From contig CAVPVW010000002.1 in the NCBI GenBank assembly GCA_963709295.1, positions 248,001 through 312,000 of the forward strand: DNA of 64,000 nucleotides. Direction: 5' to 3'. The position numbers were made by a program, and so were the translations under genes. The DNA is from JBGPQJ01 sp963709295 (GTDB lineage Bacteria; Chloroflexota; Anaerolineae; Anaerolineales; Villigracilaceae). Under the pieces are notes generated by a model. It ran no database searches. It was not told the origin of the DNA and worked only from the letters and a program-made list of their open reading frames with translations. Of the stretch, positions 18,550-28,561 are shown one piece after another (within the stretch, counting starts at the first letter, position 1; each line of letters starts with the position of its first letter).

Positions 18550-19624
18550 TTACCTGTCCATTCCGGGGACCGAGATCGGTTCGAGAGTCACCAACCGCTT
18601 GGAGCGGGGCATGAAGTAGGCGCGGTAGTTGATTCCTTCCACCAGCGCAGGGAAAGCCTTTTGTGGAACTTCGAATTCATGGTCGCCAATTACGTAATAA
18701 TAAACCGTGCGCGAGGATCTCCCGCTCGATTTCCGCCGGGTGATCTTACGCCCTTCCCCCTCCACCACTTCGGGCTCGCTGGTGCTGATGTCCAGGATGG
18801 CGTTCAGTACCATGGTAAATCCTATAGCCACGAAAATTGCAAGAAAGCCGCCAACAAAAAGCAAGGGAACCAGATTGCTGCTCAAATCAGAGTTCATCAA
18901 AAACGGGTAGATGAAGAGGAGTCCAAAAACGAATGCAAACCCCATGAGAATGACGCCGGGGATCAGCTTTTTCAATCCCGCCCAGCGTTGGGTGTCCGTG
19001 ACTTCCCCGTTTTGATTGGCTTTCAAATCGTCCAGTGTAAATCCATTGGCCTGGGCGAGAATCTCGGTCAGCGCCTGCCGGACCTGTCCTGAGCTGATCT
19101 CCCCCAGTTGTTCTGCAGAAAGGACGAATCGACTTTCAGGCAGGTAATAAAAATTGTAGCGCACACCGGGCAGGAGACCGCTCAAAATCATGGGTGGCAG
19201 AAAGGATCAAATCTTCTTCGTTTACTTTGGCAGAAAAACCAATTTTCGGAGAATATGCCAACGCGCCCACCCCCGAGCGGACCAGTCCATTCGCGCGGTC
19301 AGCCTTCAACCGGGTCATATTCCTCCACCAATTATAGATTCCCTTTGAAAAACCAATCAAAACGACAACCATGATGGCCACCGGAATAAGGGAAAACCAT
19401 CCGATTCCACTGCTGCCCAGCAGGGATGTGAATAAAATAAATGTAATGATCCCCAGGACGAAAAAAGGTGCGATCAGGGTGCTGCATCCCTGCCGGCCGA
19501 GGGTCATAGTGTTCAGGCGACTGTTTTGTGCAGGCGTGATCTCTCCGCGGCGGTTCGCCTCCACATCATCGGCGTTGAGCAGATTGGCGGTCGTACTGGG
19601 CGTGAGATAAGACATAAATTGCAT
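18550..19624 (-). CDS. Membrane protein with two similar halves, unknown function; frameshifted
   Basis: Two overlapping frames join into about 360 residues. The first runs from ATG 19624 (behind GGAG) to the break near 19176, the second from there to 18550. At the break ATHDFER continues as LLPGVRYNFYYLPESR after one extra base. Each half shows a soluble motif with NADDVEANRRGEIT or LDDLKANQNGEVT and then a two-span hydrophobic hairpin, suggesting internal duplication. An Arg/Ser-rich linker (RKITRRKSSGRSSR) and a C-terminal beta segment follow. I do not recognise the family. It heads a phosphoribosyltransferase-Crp/Fnr run and follows priA. Confidence 0.6.
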
Positions 19625-19651
19625 ATTCACTCCATGCCAGGAATACGAAAA

Positions 19652-22133
19652 TTATAACAAACTTACCGGGTCGACTTCAATCCGCCAGCCTTCCGGCAGG
19701 CGGCCTCGCAGCAGGGATACCGGCTCGGGTCCGCGCAGGATGACCTGCCATCGATAGGACCCGCCCTGCTTGGCGAAAAAACAGGGAACAGGACCAATCA
19801 GGTCTGTCTCGACACGTTTATCTTTTTCAATCCGCTTGGTCAGCAGTGAAGCCATCTCCCTGGCGGACTTTTCGGCTTTCTCAGAGTTCTTGTGCTGGAA
19901 TTCCAGCCTGACCAGCCGGTTGAAAGGCGGGTAGCCCAATCGTTTCCTGTTCGCGATTTCCTGCTGATAAAAGCCGGCATAATCGTGCCGGGAAGCAGCC
20001 TGGATCACCTCATTTTCCGGCATGAAGGTCTGCAAGATGACCTGGCCCCCGCGCTCCGAGCGGCCGGCGCGACCCGCCACCTGGGTCAGGAGCTGGAATC
20101 CGCGTTCAACGGCAAACGGGTCTGGCAGGTTCAGGCCGGCATCCGCCAGCACAATTCCGACCAGGGTGACCAGCGGCAGGTCCAATCCTTTCGCCAGCAT
20201 CTGCGTGCCCACGAGGACGTCAGCCCGGTGAGCGGCAAAGTGCGTCAGGATGAGTTCGTGGGCATCCTTCTCGCGTGTGGTCTCCCAGTCCCAGCGCATG
20301 ACCTCGGCTTTGGGGAAAAGCGATTTGACCTCCTGCTCCACCTTTTCGCTGCCCAACCCATACTGGCGGATCTGGTCGCTCCCGCACACAGCGCACTTTT
20401 TCGGCATCTTGCGGGAATATCCACAGCGATGGCACAGCAGCTCCACGCCCGATAGCTGGGTGTGATAAATCAGCAGCGTCTCGCACTCCGGGCATTTGAC
20501 CGTTGTGCCGCACGACCGGCAAAAGACATACGTCGCCGTACCCCTTCTGTTCAGATAAAGGATCGCCTGTTCGCGGCGTTCCAGCACACCGGCGAGTGCT
20601 TCGATCAGTGCGTTACTGAAGATGCCGCGATGACCAGTCTTCAACTCCTCCCTCATGTCCACGATGCGGACGGTAGGCATAGGCGTGCCCTCGGTCACAC
20701 CGCCGTCTGCCAGCGGAGTCAGGCGGCGGGGAAGTTCCAACAGACAAAGCCCTCGCCCCTCCGCCTGGTAACGTAAGGCAACGGGTGGAGTTGCGCTCCC
20801 CAGAATGCACACCGCCCCGCAGATGCGCGCAACCATTTGCGCTGCAGCGACCGCATGGTAAAACGGCGGTTCGGACTGGTAATACGATGGGTCGTGACAT
20901 TCATCGAGCACGATCAACCCGGGGTTGGGCAGCGGCGCAAACAGCGCAGACCTGGCACCGATGATGACTTTGAGCTGCCCATTTCGCGCCCGCCGCCACG
21001 TATCGTAACGTTCACCATCGGAGAGTTTGCTGTGGACGAGCCCCACCTGCCCGGGGAAGCGCGCCAGGAATCGACGCACCATTTGCGGAGTCAAAGAGAT
21101 CTCCGGGACGAGAATGAGCGCCTGCCGTCCTCGCCTGATCGCCTCGGCTGCTGCCCGCAGATAGATTTCCGTCTTGCCGGAACCTGTCACGCCGTGCAGC
21201 AGGAATGGGGGTAAACCTTGTCCATCCGATTGTGCCTGACAGGCCGTCAATACTTCATCCCACACTTTTTGCTGGTCAGGGGTCAGGTCCAGCGGGATGG
21301 GATTCTGCAGACTGGCGATATCGATGTGCTGGAGCGGATCGCGGAAGATCTCCGTCTCCTGCAGGAGGATCAACTCGCGTTCGGCAAGTTCCTGCAGATC
21401 CACCAGCGTACAGTTGCTTTCCGCATACACCCAGGACACATTGACCGCCTGCGGTTCGTTCAATCAAAAAGCGCAGCGCAGCCTGCCGGCGTTTTAGGCT
21501 CTCCCCCGGACGTCCCAGCGAAGACATGGCCTCTTCAGCCGCTTGGGGCGGCACCGCGAGTTGGGCAGTGCGGATATGTTTGGGGCGCACTCGCGGCGGA
21601 GGCAGCACCGATTGGGTATTCACCACTCCGATTTTGACCAGCGGCTGCGTGGATTTTCGCCAGTCCACCTGGGCAAAATGCCGGTCGATCTGCCGCCCGC
21701 GCAGGGGTCCTCGATTGCCGAGCAGCTCGAGCAGGCGCTTTTGTGTCGAGCTATAGGATTTGTCACCCACAACGAACGGGGAAGGGTTGAGGCTGTACAG
21801 CACATCCGCCTGCTGGCTGAGGCCGGCCGGGAGCATCATGCCGACCACCGCTGCCAGCGGGTTGAGTGTGGATTCTGATAACTGTTTGGCAAATTCGATC
21901 TGGGCGGAGGTAAGCACCGGCTGCGCATCGAGCACCTCGAGCACCGGCTTTGTCTCCGGGACGGACGGCTCGGCAATCAATTCAACCACCACACCCTGGA
22001 CCGTTTGCTTCCCGAATGGGACGGTGACCAAAGCGCCGATCCCCAACCGCCCGTTCAACTCGGACGGCAAATGATAATCGAATACCCCGGTAAGGGTGGG
22101 GATGTTGACTGCTATCCGGGCATAGGTGGGCAT
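19652..22133 (-). CDS. priA: Primosomal protein N' (replication restart helicase PriA); frameshifted
   Basis: A 3'-to-5' superfamily 2 helicase that reloads the replisome at stalled forks. It has the N-terminal DNA-binding domain (ARIAVNIPTLTGVFDYHLP), Walker A GVTGSGKTEIY, a Walker B box LDECHD in place of the usual DEEHD, and the zinc-binding region with its paired cysteines (CRSCG, CPEC, CHRCG, CAVCG). The break lies near 21455-21462, where LRFLIE continues as EPQAVNVSWVYAE after one extra base. Start ATG 22133 has TATAAT ending six bases upstream, so leaderless transcription is predicted. A MEMO-family gene lies just upstream on the same strand. Confidence 0.93.
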
Positions 22134-22154
22134 GCGTTGATTATAACCCCGCCC

Positions 22155-23004
22155 CTATTTCGTCTTGAGCAGCACCGCCGCGCCATACCCTACCACGGAT
22201 GAGAAGTCGCCGGTCACATCACCCGAGGTGGCATGGTTCAACACCTGTACCTTGTCCGCACCCAGGGCGCGCGCCGCCCACAGGACCGCTGCAGTCGCAC
22301 CCAGCCCGCAGGCATACCCTTTGCCGCGCGCTTCGGTTTCAAAGAGCTTGTCCGGTGAAAAGGATTCTATCTGCTTGAGCATCTCGGCATCCAACTGGTT
22401 GGCTTCATCCTGGGTATAGAAATGGGACAGGTCGGTGGAGGCCACCAGCAGCGCGTTCTTCCCGGCGAGTGTTTCAGCCAGGGCAGTGCCAAGCTCGCGC
22501 GAGGTGCGCGGGTCCACCTGACGGACCATGACCGGCAGCAGTTTGAAATCCGCTTCCCAGCGCGCGTTGGATGAACGGCAGCTCGATTTCGAGCGAATGT
22601 TCCTGGTCGTAGGCAACGGGTGATAAGCCAAACCCCAGCCGGGATTTGACCCGTGCGGACAGGTCATCGACAGCCTGCCGGTCGATCGGGACATTCCCGA
22701 GCGGAGTCGTATACGCCGTATGAGCGGTGGTGATGAGCGGCTGCGGATAAGGCTGGTGCATCGGCGAGATGACGGCGACCAGGCTGGGGGTCAGTCCGCG
22801 CACGGCGGCAAAGGCATAACCGGCAACCGGACCCGAGTAACGATGCCCGGCATGAGGCGCGATCACACCAATCACTTCCCCCTCCAGCCTGGGGAGTTGA
22901 GCATGGGCGAGAAATTCGTCCACGGATTGGGCGAGGCGCTGCGGGTTGCCGTCGTACCAGGTGCCCGCGATGGGCGAAGGGCGTAAATCGGAGATGGTGG
23001 CCAT
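22155..23004 (-). CDS. MEMO1 family protein (AmmeMemoRadiSam protein B type); frameshifted
   Basis: A protein of about 280 residues with the MEMO fold related to extradiol dioxygenases. Visible motifs are RPSPIAGTWYDG at the start, VIAPHAGHRYSGPVAGYAF, SPMHQPYP, the SLEIELPFIQ region, DLSHFYTQDEA and a C-terminal SGDVTGDFSSVVGYGA. Members often occur with AMMECR1 and a radical SAM protein, but neither is found nearby. The break is near 22550, where RALGS continues as DFKLLPVMVRQ after one extra base. ATG 23004 follows AAGGAGAT. It precedes priA by 21 bases. Confidence 0.85.
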
Positions 23005-23044
23005 GAAATCTCCTTTCTTTCGTATTGTAGCACAGGGACATAAA

Positions 23045-23069
23045 ACCGCCTCCATCGAACGGAGGCGGT
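23045..23069 (-). terminator. Terminator of the paralogous membrane-protein pair
   Basis: ACCGCCTCC (23045-23053) pairs perfectly with GGAGGCGGT (23061-23069). On the minus strand the stem is followed by TTTATG. Confidence 0.75.
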
Positions 23070-23076
23070 CTCATTG

Positions 23077-23806
23077 CTAACTAACGAGGATGGCCAGACC
23101 CCACCCAACCCCCAGCACGATCACCACAATGCCGAAGCCGGCGAAGAGCAGTCTCAGGCGCGGATTAACCGACTGGGCAATCCCAAACAGGAAGAAGGCG
23201 ATTGCCATGACGGTCAACACGGCGACGTACGAATCCGATTTCCCGCTCCAAATCTTGTAGTCGTCCGAAGCCGCGTTCTGCTTGGCGAGCAGCTCAAGAG
23301 CTTTGGCATTTGAATCATCGATGTATCTCTGGAGATTGGGCTGCGCATCAGGGCTTTTTGGCGCATAGCGCGAGTTCTTGATAAAAGATGGAGAATTTTG
23401 AAGCAGTATCCGCCTGCGCTTGTGCGACCAATGCCTGCACATTAGAGAAGGTTGCACCTTGTTCATCACCGCCCTCCGTCAATTGGAGGGCAGTGTACCC
23501 CATGACCAGAGATCGCGAGGTGTTGTCCAGGATGCGCGCGTAGGTGGTCATGTCATAATTGTTCTGAAGCCCAATGCGTTGCAGTTCGCCGGAGGTCAGC
23601 ACCGCATAATACTGCGAATCGCGGTTGGCATTATTTGCGCGGATGTTTGCATCCGTTTGCAAGCCGGCTATGATCGCCACCAGGATCGTGTTGATCATGG
23701 TCAGGGCGATGATCATCGTTTTCCATCGTTCCGGGTTCTCAGCCGGTTTGGCAGGCACTGCAGGCTCAGGGGTATTCACGGATGGTTGTAACATAGTCTC
23801 GCTCAT
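23077..23806 (-). CDS. Membrane protein, paralogue of the upstream gene (DUF4337-like); frameshifted
   Basis: About 240 residues: one N-terminal span (MIIALTMINTILVAIIAGL), a long helical soluble segment, and two C-terminal spans (VLTVMAIAFFLFGIAQ and LLFAGFGIVVIVLGVGWGLAILV). This order equals that of its upstream neighbour, and both share the late motif with a Pro/Gly-RLRL turn (NPRLRLLFAG versus GSRLRLGTLG). It recalls DUF4337 proteins, of unknown role. The break is near 23375, where SKFSIFYQ continues as NSRYAPKSPDAQ after one extra base. ATG 23806, behind AGGAGG, overlaps the upstream stop as ATGA. Confidence 0.65.
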
Positions 23807-24477
23807 AGCGCGCCTCCTCTCAGGAATAAGAAGAGTATCTCCACAAAAAAGAACCACGCCAAACCGATCAGGTAAATGATGACACCGATCCCCAGCGTTC
23901 CGAGGCGCAGGCGAGAGCCTCCCACCTGGGAGAGCGCCAGCCAGAACAGACTGAGTGCCAGGAGCACCGTTCCCAACATCAGCCAGCGTTGCTCGGAGCT
24001 ATATTGCTCTGAAAGACTAAAGGAAGCTTGCGGGTCGAGCGCAAGCAAATCGGGTGCTTCAGCCTGAATATCGGAAAAATATTTTTCCAGGTCATAAGTA
24101 CCATCGTCAAGCTGGTATTTTGGATCAGTGGCAAGCGGGGCTGCCAATTGGATGATGCCCATCAGGAGAAAATCTCTCAGATTGACGGCTTGTACCGCCG
24201 CGACAGGATCGCCGCTGGCTTCCAACGCCTCCACTCCTGACAATGCAACCGCATAAGACTGGGCGTATCCGGCTTGTTCATACAGCCGGCGCCAGTCTTC
24301 ATTGGTCGTAGCCTGCTTCTTGACCGCATCGATCAGCCCCAGGCGAGCGGCGTCTCCGGCTTTCGACCCGACAGCATTCGTACGCCAGGCAGCCACTGCT
24401 GTGGTCAGCGAAACAATGGCGATCAGGAAAGCGATCACCAGTTCCAACCGGTTGGAGGATTTTTTCTCTTCTGTCAT
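23803..24477 (-). CDS. Membrane protein (DUF4337-like), first of a paralogous pair
   Basis: 224 residues. An N-terminal span (LELVIAFLIAIVSLTTAVAAW) is followed by a periplasm-sized helical segment with a Gln/Tyr-rich stretch, then two C-terminal spans (WLMLGTVLLALSLFWLAL and LGTLGIGVIIYLIGLAWFFFV). ATG 24477 behind GGAGACG is preferred to the upstream in-frame ATG. Its stop overlaps the next gene, so the two paralogues are translationally coupled and may form a hetero-oligomer; that is inference. No catalytic motif is visible. Confidence 0.65.
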   Translation of the reverse strand: MTEEKKSSNRLELVIAFLIAIVSLTTAVAAWRTNAVGSKAGDAARLGLIDAVKKQATTNEDWRRLYEQAGYAQSYAVALSGVEALEASGDPVAAVQAVNLRDFLLMGIIQLAAPLATDPKYQLDDGTYDLEKYFSDIQAEAPDLLALDPQASFSLSEQYSSEQRWLMLGTVLLALSLFWLALSQVGGSRLRLGTLGIGVIIYLIGLAWFFFVEILFLFLRGGAL

Positions 24478-24567
24478 AGACGTCTCCAATTCTGGATTAA
24501 GTTGCCCAATTATGCCATCATGCCCCCCCATTAACAAGGGAAGGGTTATTTGTGAAAGAAAGCAAAA

Positions 24568-24585
24568 GCCTGGCTTTCGCCAGGC
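24568..24585 (-). terminator. Terminator after the 24.6-25.7 kb lipoprotein gene
   Basis: GCCTGGC (24568-24574) pairs with GCCAGGC (24579-24585) around a four-base loop. On the minus strand it is followed by TTTTGCTTTCTTT. Confidence 0.75.
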
Positions 24586-24608
24586 CTATTTCCTATTGGC
24601 AAACAAAC

Positions 24609-25724
24609 CTATGGTATCGCATAACTGGCGAGGGTCCCATCGAATACCGGACCATAGGCTTCTTCGTAGCCGCCATCGACCAGCCAACTCAACATAAGGA
24701 ATGTAGTTCCACGTGTTTCAAAGAAGGAAATCCCGGAGAAACCGCCGTTGCGAGATTCCCAGGTCAATCGTTCGCTGCCATCGGCCTGTACTTTATCGTC
24801 AGTGATTTTTATATCATTACTGCCATCCGTGTAGTACTCATTGAGCAGCGCCAATGCAAACGCTCCGGCTTGAGATTTGGACCAGGTTGTCCCATCATCA
24901 TAAGTGACATTCTCAATTTTTGAATGCAGATCTGGAGATGCAAAGGTATCTACATAAACATTCTCCGCCTCATCATACGAGTAAGTCCATGCGGAGGGCA
25001 CTTCAAACTGGAACAATCCATTCGGATCAGTGTGGGTATAAATATAGTTATAGATTGGAAGTTCAGCCGCCTTATTGCCGTCATAATTAATGGTGTTGGC
25101 GACATCCAGGTATGGCTGGTTGTAAGCTTCCGCGAGATCCTCATCGGCCCAGAAATCGAACGCGAAGACCGCCGGTCCACGCGCCAGGTAAATGGTGAAC
25201 ACATACTGGGGGATATTGTCGAACAGGAAGGTCTTCTTGGTCACCGCCGTGGCATCTTCGTAGATCTGGTAATCCTGCTGGGCATATCCATCGCGCCCGC
25301 TGAAGAAACTCGCCTCGCGAGCCTGGATAAATCGGTCCAGCGAATCCAGGTCCAATTCGACGCCGGTGTTGGTGCTGGACAAGTAAATACTTCCGGTATT
25401 ATCCGGTGAGACCATCAACAGGTCTGATTCCGTTTCTTCCATTGACCAGCCAACGGGGGGATTGAGTGAAAAGATACCGGATGAATGTTCATAGACGTTT
25501 GAATCGATTTCAAACGGAGCCGGTCCAGCCGGTGCAGCACCTTGCGTGGGAAGTGCCGGCTTGGGGAGTTCAGCGGTTGGCTCAGGTTCGGAGGTAGGAA
25601 GCGCAACAGATTCTTCAGTCGGTTCAGCAATCGGGGGCGTATCCCCGCCGGCACTGCATGCCGCGCCTACAACAAGCACGAACACAGCAAAAAGTACAAA
25701 GACGGACCATGGGCGTTTTGACAT
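24609..25724 (-). CDS. Lipoprotein with two PsbP/Mog1-like halves, unknown function
   Basis: About 371 residues. Signal peptide SVFVLFAVFVLVVGAAC with a lipobox, then a Glu/Pro/Thr-rich linker. The mature part has two similar stretches, IFSLNPPVGWSMEET and LFQFEVPSAWTYSYDE, each starting a beta-rich unit with the F.(v)P..W pattern seen in PsbP/Mog1-type domains. A ligand-binding or scaffold role outside the membrane is likely, but no function is known. ATG 25724 follows AAAGGAGAAGAAT. It stands alone, with a terminator behind it. Confidence 0.68.
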   Translation of the reverse strand: MSKRPWSVFVLFAVFVLVVGAACSAGGDTPPIAEPTEESVALPTSEPEPTAELPKPALPTQGAAPAGPAPFEIDSNVYEHSSGIFSLNPPVGWSMEETESDLLMVSPDNTGSIYLSSTNTGVELDLDSLDRFIQAREASFFSGRDGYAQQDYQIYEDATAVTKKTFLFDNIPQYVFTIYLARGPAVFAFDFWADEDLAEAYNQPYLDVANTINYDGNKAAELPIYNYIYTHTDPNGLFQFEVPSAWTYSYDEAENVYVDTFASPDLHSKIENVTYDDGTTWSKSQAGAFALALLNEYYTDGSNDIKITDDKVQADGSERLTWESRNGGFSGISFFETRGTTFLMLSWLVDGGYEEAYGPVFDGTLASYAIP

Positions 25725-25823
25725 ATTCTTCTCCTTTGGCGAATGAAGCACAATTATATTCCAATGAATGAATAATACAATAGTGCTTCCACCTATTTAA
25801 TTGATATCTTGTGAAAAATGGAT

Positions 25824-26312
25824 TTAATGAAGATGCAGAATATAGTCTGTGGATTTGAATGCCAGTTGCGGGAGGTTGGACCTTTCGAACCAGACTGCTT
25901 CTGCTGCGTCATCTCCCGGCTGCAGCGTGCCGCCCGTCACCTGCCCTTGATAAAAGATGACAAAGTCCGCCCCGCGCGGATGCTCGCGCCCCCAGCGGAT
26001 ATCGAGGATGCCCGTCACCTTGACCGAAAGGCCAGTCTCCTCGAGACACTCGCGCTCGGCTGCCCGTGCAGGGTCCTCGTCCGCATCCACAAATCCCGCC
26101 GGGAGGGTCCACAGTCCCTTGAAGGGTTCGTTGACCCGCCTGACGAGCAGGACTTTCCCATCCTGTTCCACCAGAATTCCTGCCGCGACCTTCGGGTCGG
26201 CAAAATACATCCACCCGCAGGAGGGGCAGACCGGCCTTTCGCGGTGAAAGGCAAATTCAAGCCTGACGGGCGAACCGCAGCGGGGACAAAAATGTAGGTC
26301 GGATGAATTCAT
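25824..26312 (-). CDS. Nudix hydrolase with N-terminal zinc ribbon
   Basis: 162 residues. An N-terminal zinc ribbon CPRCG and CPSCG precedes a Nudix domain whose box fits the consensus GX5EX7REUXEEXGU: GFVDADEDPARAAERE followed by CLEETGL. Zinc-ribbon Nudix proteins include NADH pyrophosphatase-like (NudC) enzymes, but the NudC SQPWPFPxS motif is not seen, so the substrate is open. CCGAAG lies upstream of ATG 26312. It follows the sigma/anti-sigma pair on the same strand by 36 bases. Confidence 0.88.
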   Translation of the reverse strand: MNSSDLHFCPRCGSPVRLEFAFHRERPVCPSCGWMYFADPKVAAGILVEQDGKVLLVRRVNEPFKGLWTLPAGFVDADEDPARAAERECLEETGLSVKVTGILDIRWGREHPRGADFVIFYQGQVTGGTLQPGDDAAEAVWFERSNLPQLAFKSTDYILHLH

Positions 26313-26348
26313 CTTCGGGTTACTGTCAGGGGATGAATGGCAGGAATT

Positions 26349-27056
26349 TCAACCAGTCTTGTTCTTTCGTGAGAAGGAACGTTCCGTTCTCAGCCGGATA
26401 ATCAATGCCGTCACGCCCGCGATGGCAACCACCATCAGCAACACTGCCTGGAAATTGGATAGACCGGGGAATGTAGATGGTTGTTCCGTCCCAACGGTAT
26501 TTTCTGCCGCTTTGAATTGGTCCTGCTGCAAACCCTGCCGCTCTTCTTCGGGAACCGGAGTCGCTGCGGATTCTGGAGGCAGTTTTTCGGATGGAGCCAA
26601 CGGCGCTTCAACGATCTGTGTGGCTTCGGCGGTGCAATTTTCGCATCCGCCTCCCGACTGGGGACGGGTGGAATCTTCGGCAGGCGCCGCAGCCTGCATT
26701 TCCATGGAGGGAGCTGCGGCGCCCATCGGCATCGAAAAACGAGGCAGGTAATTAGACGCATAAGAAAGGAACAGCAGGATGGCGGCAAAGGCGGATGCAA
26801 ATCGGAAGACTGGATAAGCACGCGGCAGGGGCGGTTTTACCCCGGCCATTTTGGGGGTCAGGGTAAAGTTGCGCGGCGCGCGCCGCTGAGGCAGCCGGCG
26901 GAGAACCATCCGGGCTTCGCGCAATTCATCCAGGATGGACTTCAACTCGGGATCGGTGCCCAGGCGCGATTCGAGACGCTGACGCTGGGTGGGGTCCAAT
27001 TCACCATCCAGGTAGGCATTCAACTGTTCCACGTCGCGGAAGGAAGGCTGGCTCAT
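26349..27056 (-). CDS. Anti-sigma factor-like membrane protein
   Basis: 235 residues. The N-terminal helix-rich segment (LNAYLDGELDPTQRQRLE and LGTDPELKSILDELREAR) is like the cytoplasmic domain of ECF anti-sigma factors, but without the HxxxCxxC zinc site. It is followed by a span (FASAFAAILLFLSYASNYL), a Pro/Glu-rich outside region with a CENC motif, and a second span (AVLLMVVAIAGVTALIIRL). ATG 27056 overlaps the sigma gene stop (ATGA), so the two are coupled. It presumably holds the sigma factor inactive until an envelope signal arrives. Confidence 0.78.
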   Translation of the reverse strand: MSQPSFRDVEQLNAYLDGELDPTQRQRLESRLGTDPELKSILDELREARMVLRRLPQRRAPRNFTLTPKMAGVKPPLPRAYPVFRFASAFAAILLFLSYASNYLPRFSMPMGAAAPSMEMQAAAPAEDSTRPQSGGGCENCTAEATQIVEAPLAPSEKLPPESAATPVPEEERQGLQQDQFKAAENTVGTEQPSTFPGLSNFQAVLLMVVAIAGVTALIIRLRTERSFSRKNKTG

Positions 27057-27664
27057 AAGGGTCGGCTCTCTTCTTCCAGACGGAATGCAGCGGGTAAAAG
27101 TTCCTTGAACGACTGCAGGCATTCCCGCAGGCGCAGGCGGGCACGCGCCAGCCGGCTCTTGATGGTGCCCAGCGGGACTTTCGCTGCGGTCGATATCTCG
27201 GCATAGTCCAGCCCCTGCAGGTCGGCCAGCACGACCACGGTGCGGAAGTCGGACGGGAGGTTCTCGAGACAATGCTGGATGGCATGCTCGAGCTCGTCCG
27301 CTTCGGATTTCTGTTCGGGTGTCAGGGAGGGGTCCGCCAGCCAGCGTGGAGTTTCGACTTCCTCGTCATCGTCGGTCATCGGCTCGAGCGGAACGGTGGG
27401 TCGGCGCTTCTTCCGGCGCAGCTCGTCGTAACAGGCGTTGGTCACCGTGCGCAGCAACCACGCGCGGAACGAACCTCCCCTGAAGCTGGTGATACTGCGA
27501 AAAGCGGAGATGAACGCTTCTTGTGCGGCGTCTGCGGCCTGGTCTTCGTCCCCCAGGATGCGTAAAGCCGTGTTGTAGACGTTATCCTGGTAGGCCAACA
27601 CCAACCGGTTGAAAGCGTCCAGGTCGCCGTGCTGCGCGTCTTTGATGAGGGCAGGCTCGTCCAT
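27053..27664 (-). CDS. ECF RNA polymerase sigma factor
   Basis: 203 residues. Region 2 reads LVLAYQDNVYNTALRILGD then DAAQEAFISAFRSITSF and ends in the Arg-rich DELRRKKRRP. Region 4 has LPSDFRTVVVLADLQGLDYAEI then VPLGTIKSRLARARLRL. An acidic linker (DDDEEVETPRWL) separates them. This directs RNA polymerase to alternative promoters and is likely controlled by the overlapping anti-sigma gene. The start ATG 27664 has TAAAAT ending six bases upstream, predicting a leaderless message. That promoter lies right beside the IS3 remnant. Confidence 0.92.
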   Translation of the reverse strand: MDEPALIKDAQHGDLDAFNRLVLAYQDNVYNTALRILGDEDQAADAAQEAFISAFRSITSFRGGSFRAWLLRTVTNACYDELRRKKRRPTVPLEPMTDDDEEVETPRWLADPSLTPEQKSEADELEHAIQHCLENLPSDFRTVVVLADLQGLDYAEISTAAKVPLGTIKSRLARARLRLRECLQSFKELLPAAFRLEEESRPL

Positions 27665-27701
27665 AAAGGTATTTTATCACTGAGGGTAAAATGACGTATA
27701 C

Positions 27702-28494
27702 AAAATACCCCCTCCGGATCGTGAACGGATGGCTTTGGTACAGGAAGCCTATGAAACTTCCCACAAGATTTATGGCTATCGTCGGGTCACCCTGTGGTTG
27801 AAGCAAAGGCGTGCGCTGGTGATCAATCACAAGACGGTTCTACGGCTGATGAACAAGCTGAACATCCGCTCCAGGGCTCGAAAACGCAAAATGTACCGGA
27901 AACTGGAAGAGATCGGCACCTACCACCGTTATGCCAATGTGCTCAACCGCGATTTCATGGCCAGCCGCCCGAACCAAAAGTGGGTCACGGATATCACTTA
28001 CATCATGACCCAGGAAGGGTGGGCTTATCTCTCCACCATCAAAGATCTCTACGATGGGTTTATCGTCGCCTCTGCCTTTGACCGCAACAACTCGATCGCT
28101 CTCGTGACCCAGACACTGCGACAGGCCAAGCAAAAAGAAAAGGTCACTGATGGACTGATCCTCCACAGTGACCAGGGGCACCAATACACTTCGCAGGCGT
28201 ATCATGATGTCCTTGTAGATGAGTATAACATCACTCCTTCCATGTCACGGCGTGCGAATTGCTGGGATAACGCCCCATGGAAAATTTCTTCGGACATCTC
28301 AAAGAAGAGTATTTGCGCCATTTCAAAAACCCTACCTTTGATGAAGCTCAACAAATCATCAATGAGTATGTTAGCTTTTACAACTACGAAAGGATACAAT
28401 TGAAAACAAGACAGACACCTTTTGAACGCAGGTGCCTGTCCTCTTAGCCACTCGGGGGCTTTCTTTTTCTGTCTTGTCTATTGGGTGCAGTTCA
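27702..28494 (+). mobile_element. IS3 family insertion sequence remnant
   Basis: The right end shows GGGTGCAGTTCA at 28483-28494, whose complement TGAACTGCACCC has the TG...CA terminal form of IS3-family inverted repeats. No matching left end was found before the orfB remains, and orfA is absent, so the element is a 5'-truncated copy. The left limit is approximate. Confidence 0.7.
27729..28447 (+). pseudogene. IS3 family transposase OrfB (rve integrase domain), truncated and frameshifted
   Basis: The reading frame is open a little upstream of ATG 27729 (PPPDRER), so the true N-terminus is missing. The DDE integrase core is present: GYRRVT, WVTDITYI with the first Asp, LHSDQGHQYTS with the second, and the NCWDNAP motif. 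At the C run 28273-28276 one base seems lost. The other frame continues MENFFGHLKEEYLRHF with the catalytic Glu and ends at the stop 28445-28447. Without OrfA and the left end this copy is not mobile. Confidence 0.85.
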
Positions 28495-28561
28495 GGATGT
28501 ACAACCGCCGTATAATTATTGTTAAATCACATTTGGATAGGCTCACCAAGGAGGGTTCCAG

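Noticed and set aside
28273..28276. IS3-type programmed -1 frameshift between orfA and orfB
   Set aside because: The break is near the end of orfB, not between orfA and orfB, and orfA is missing.
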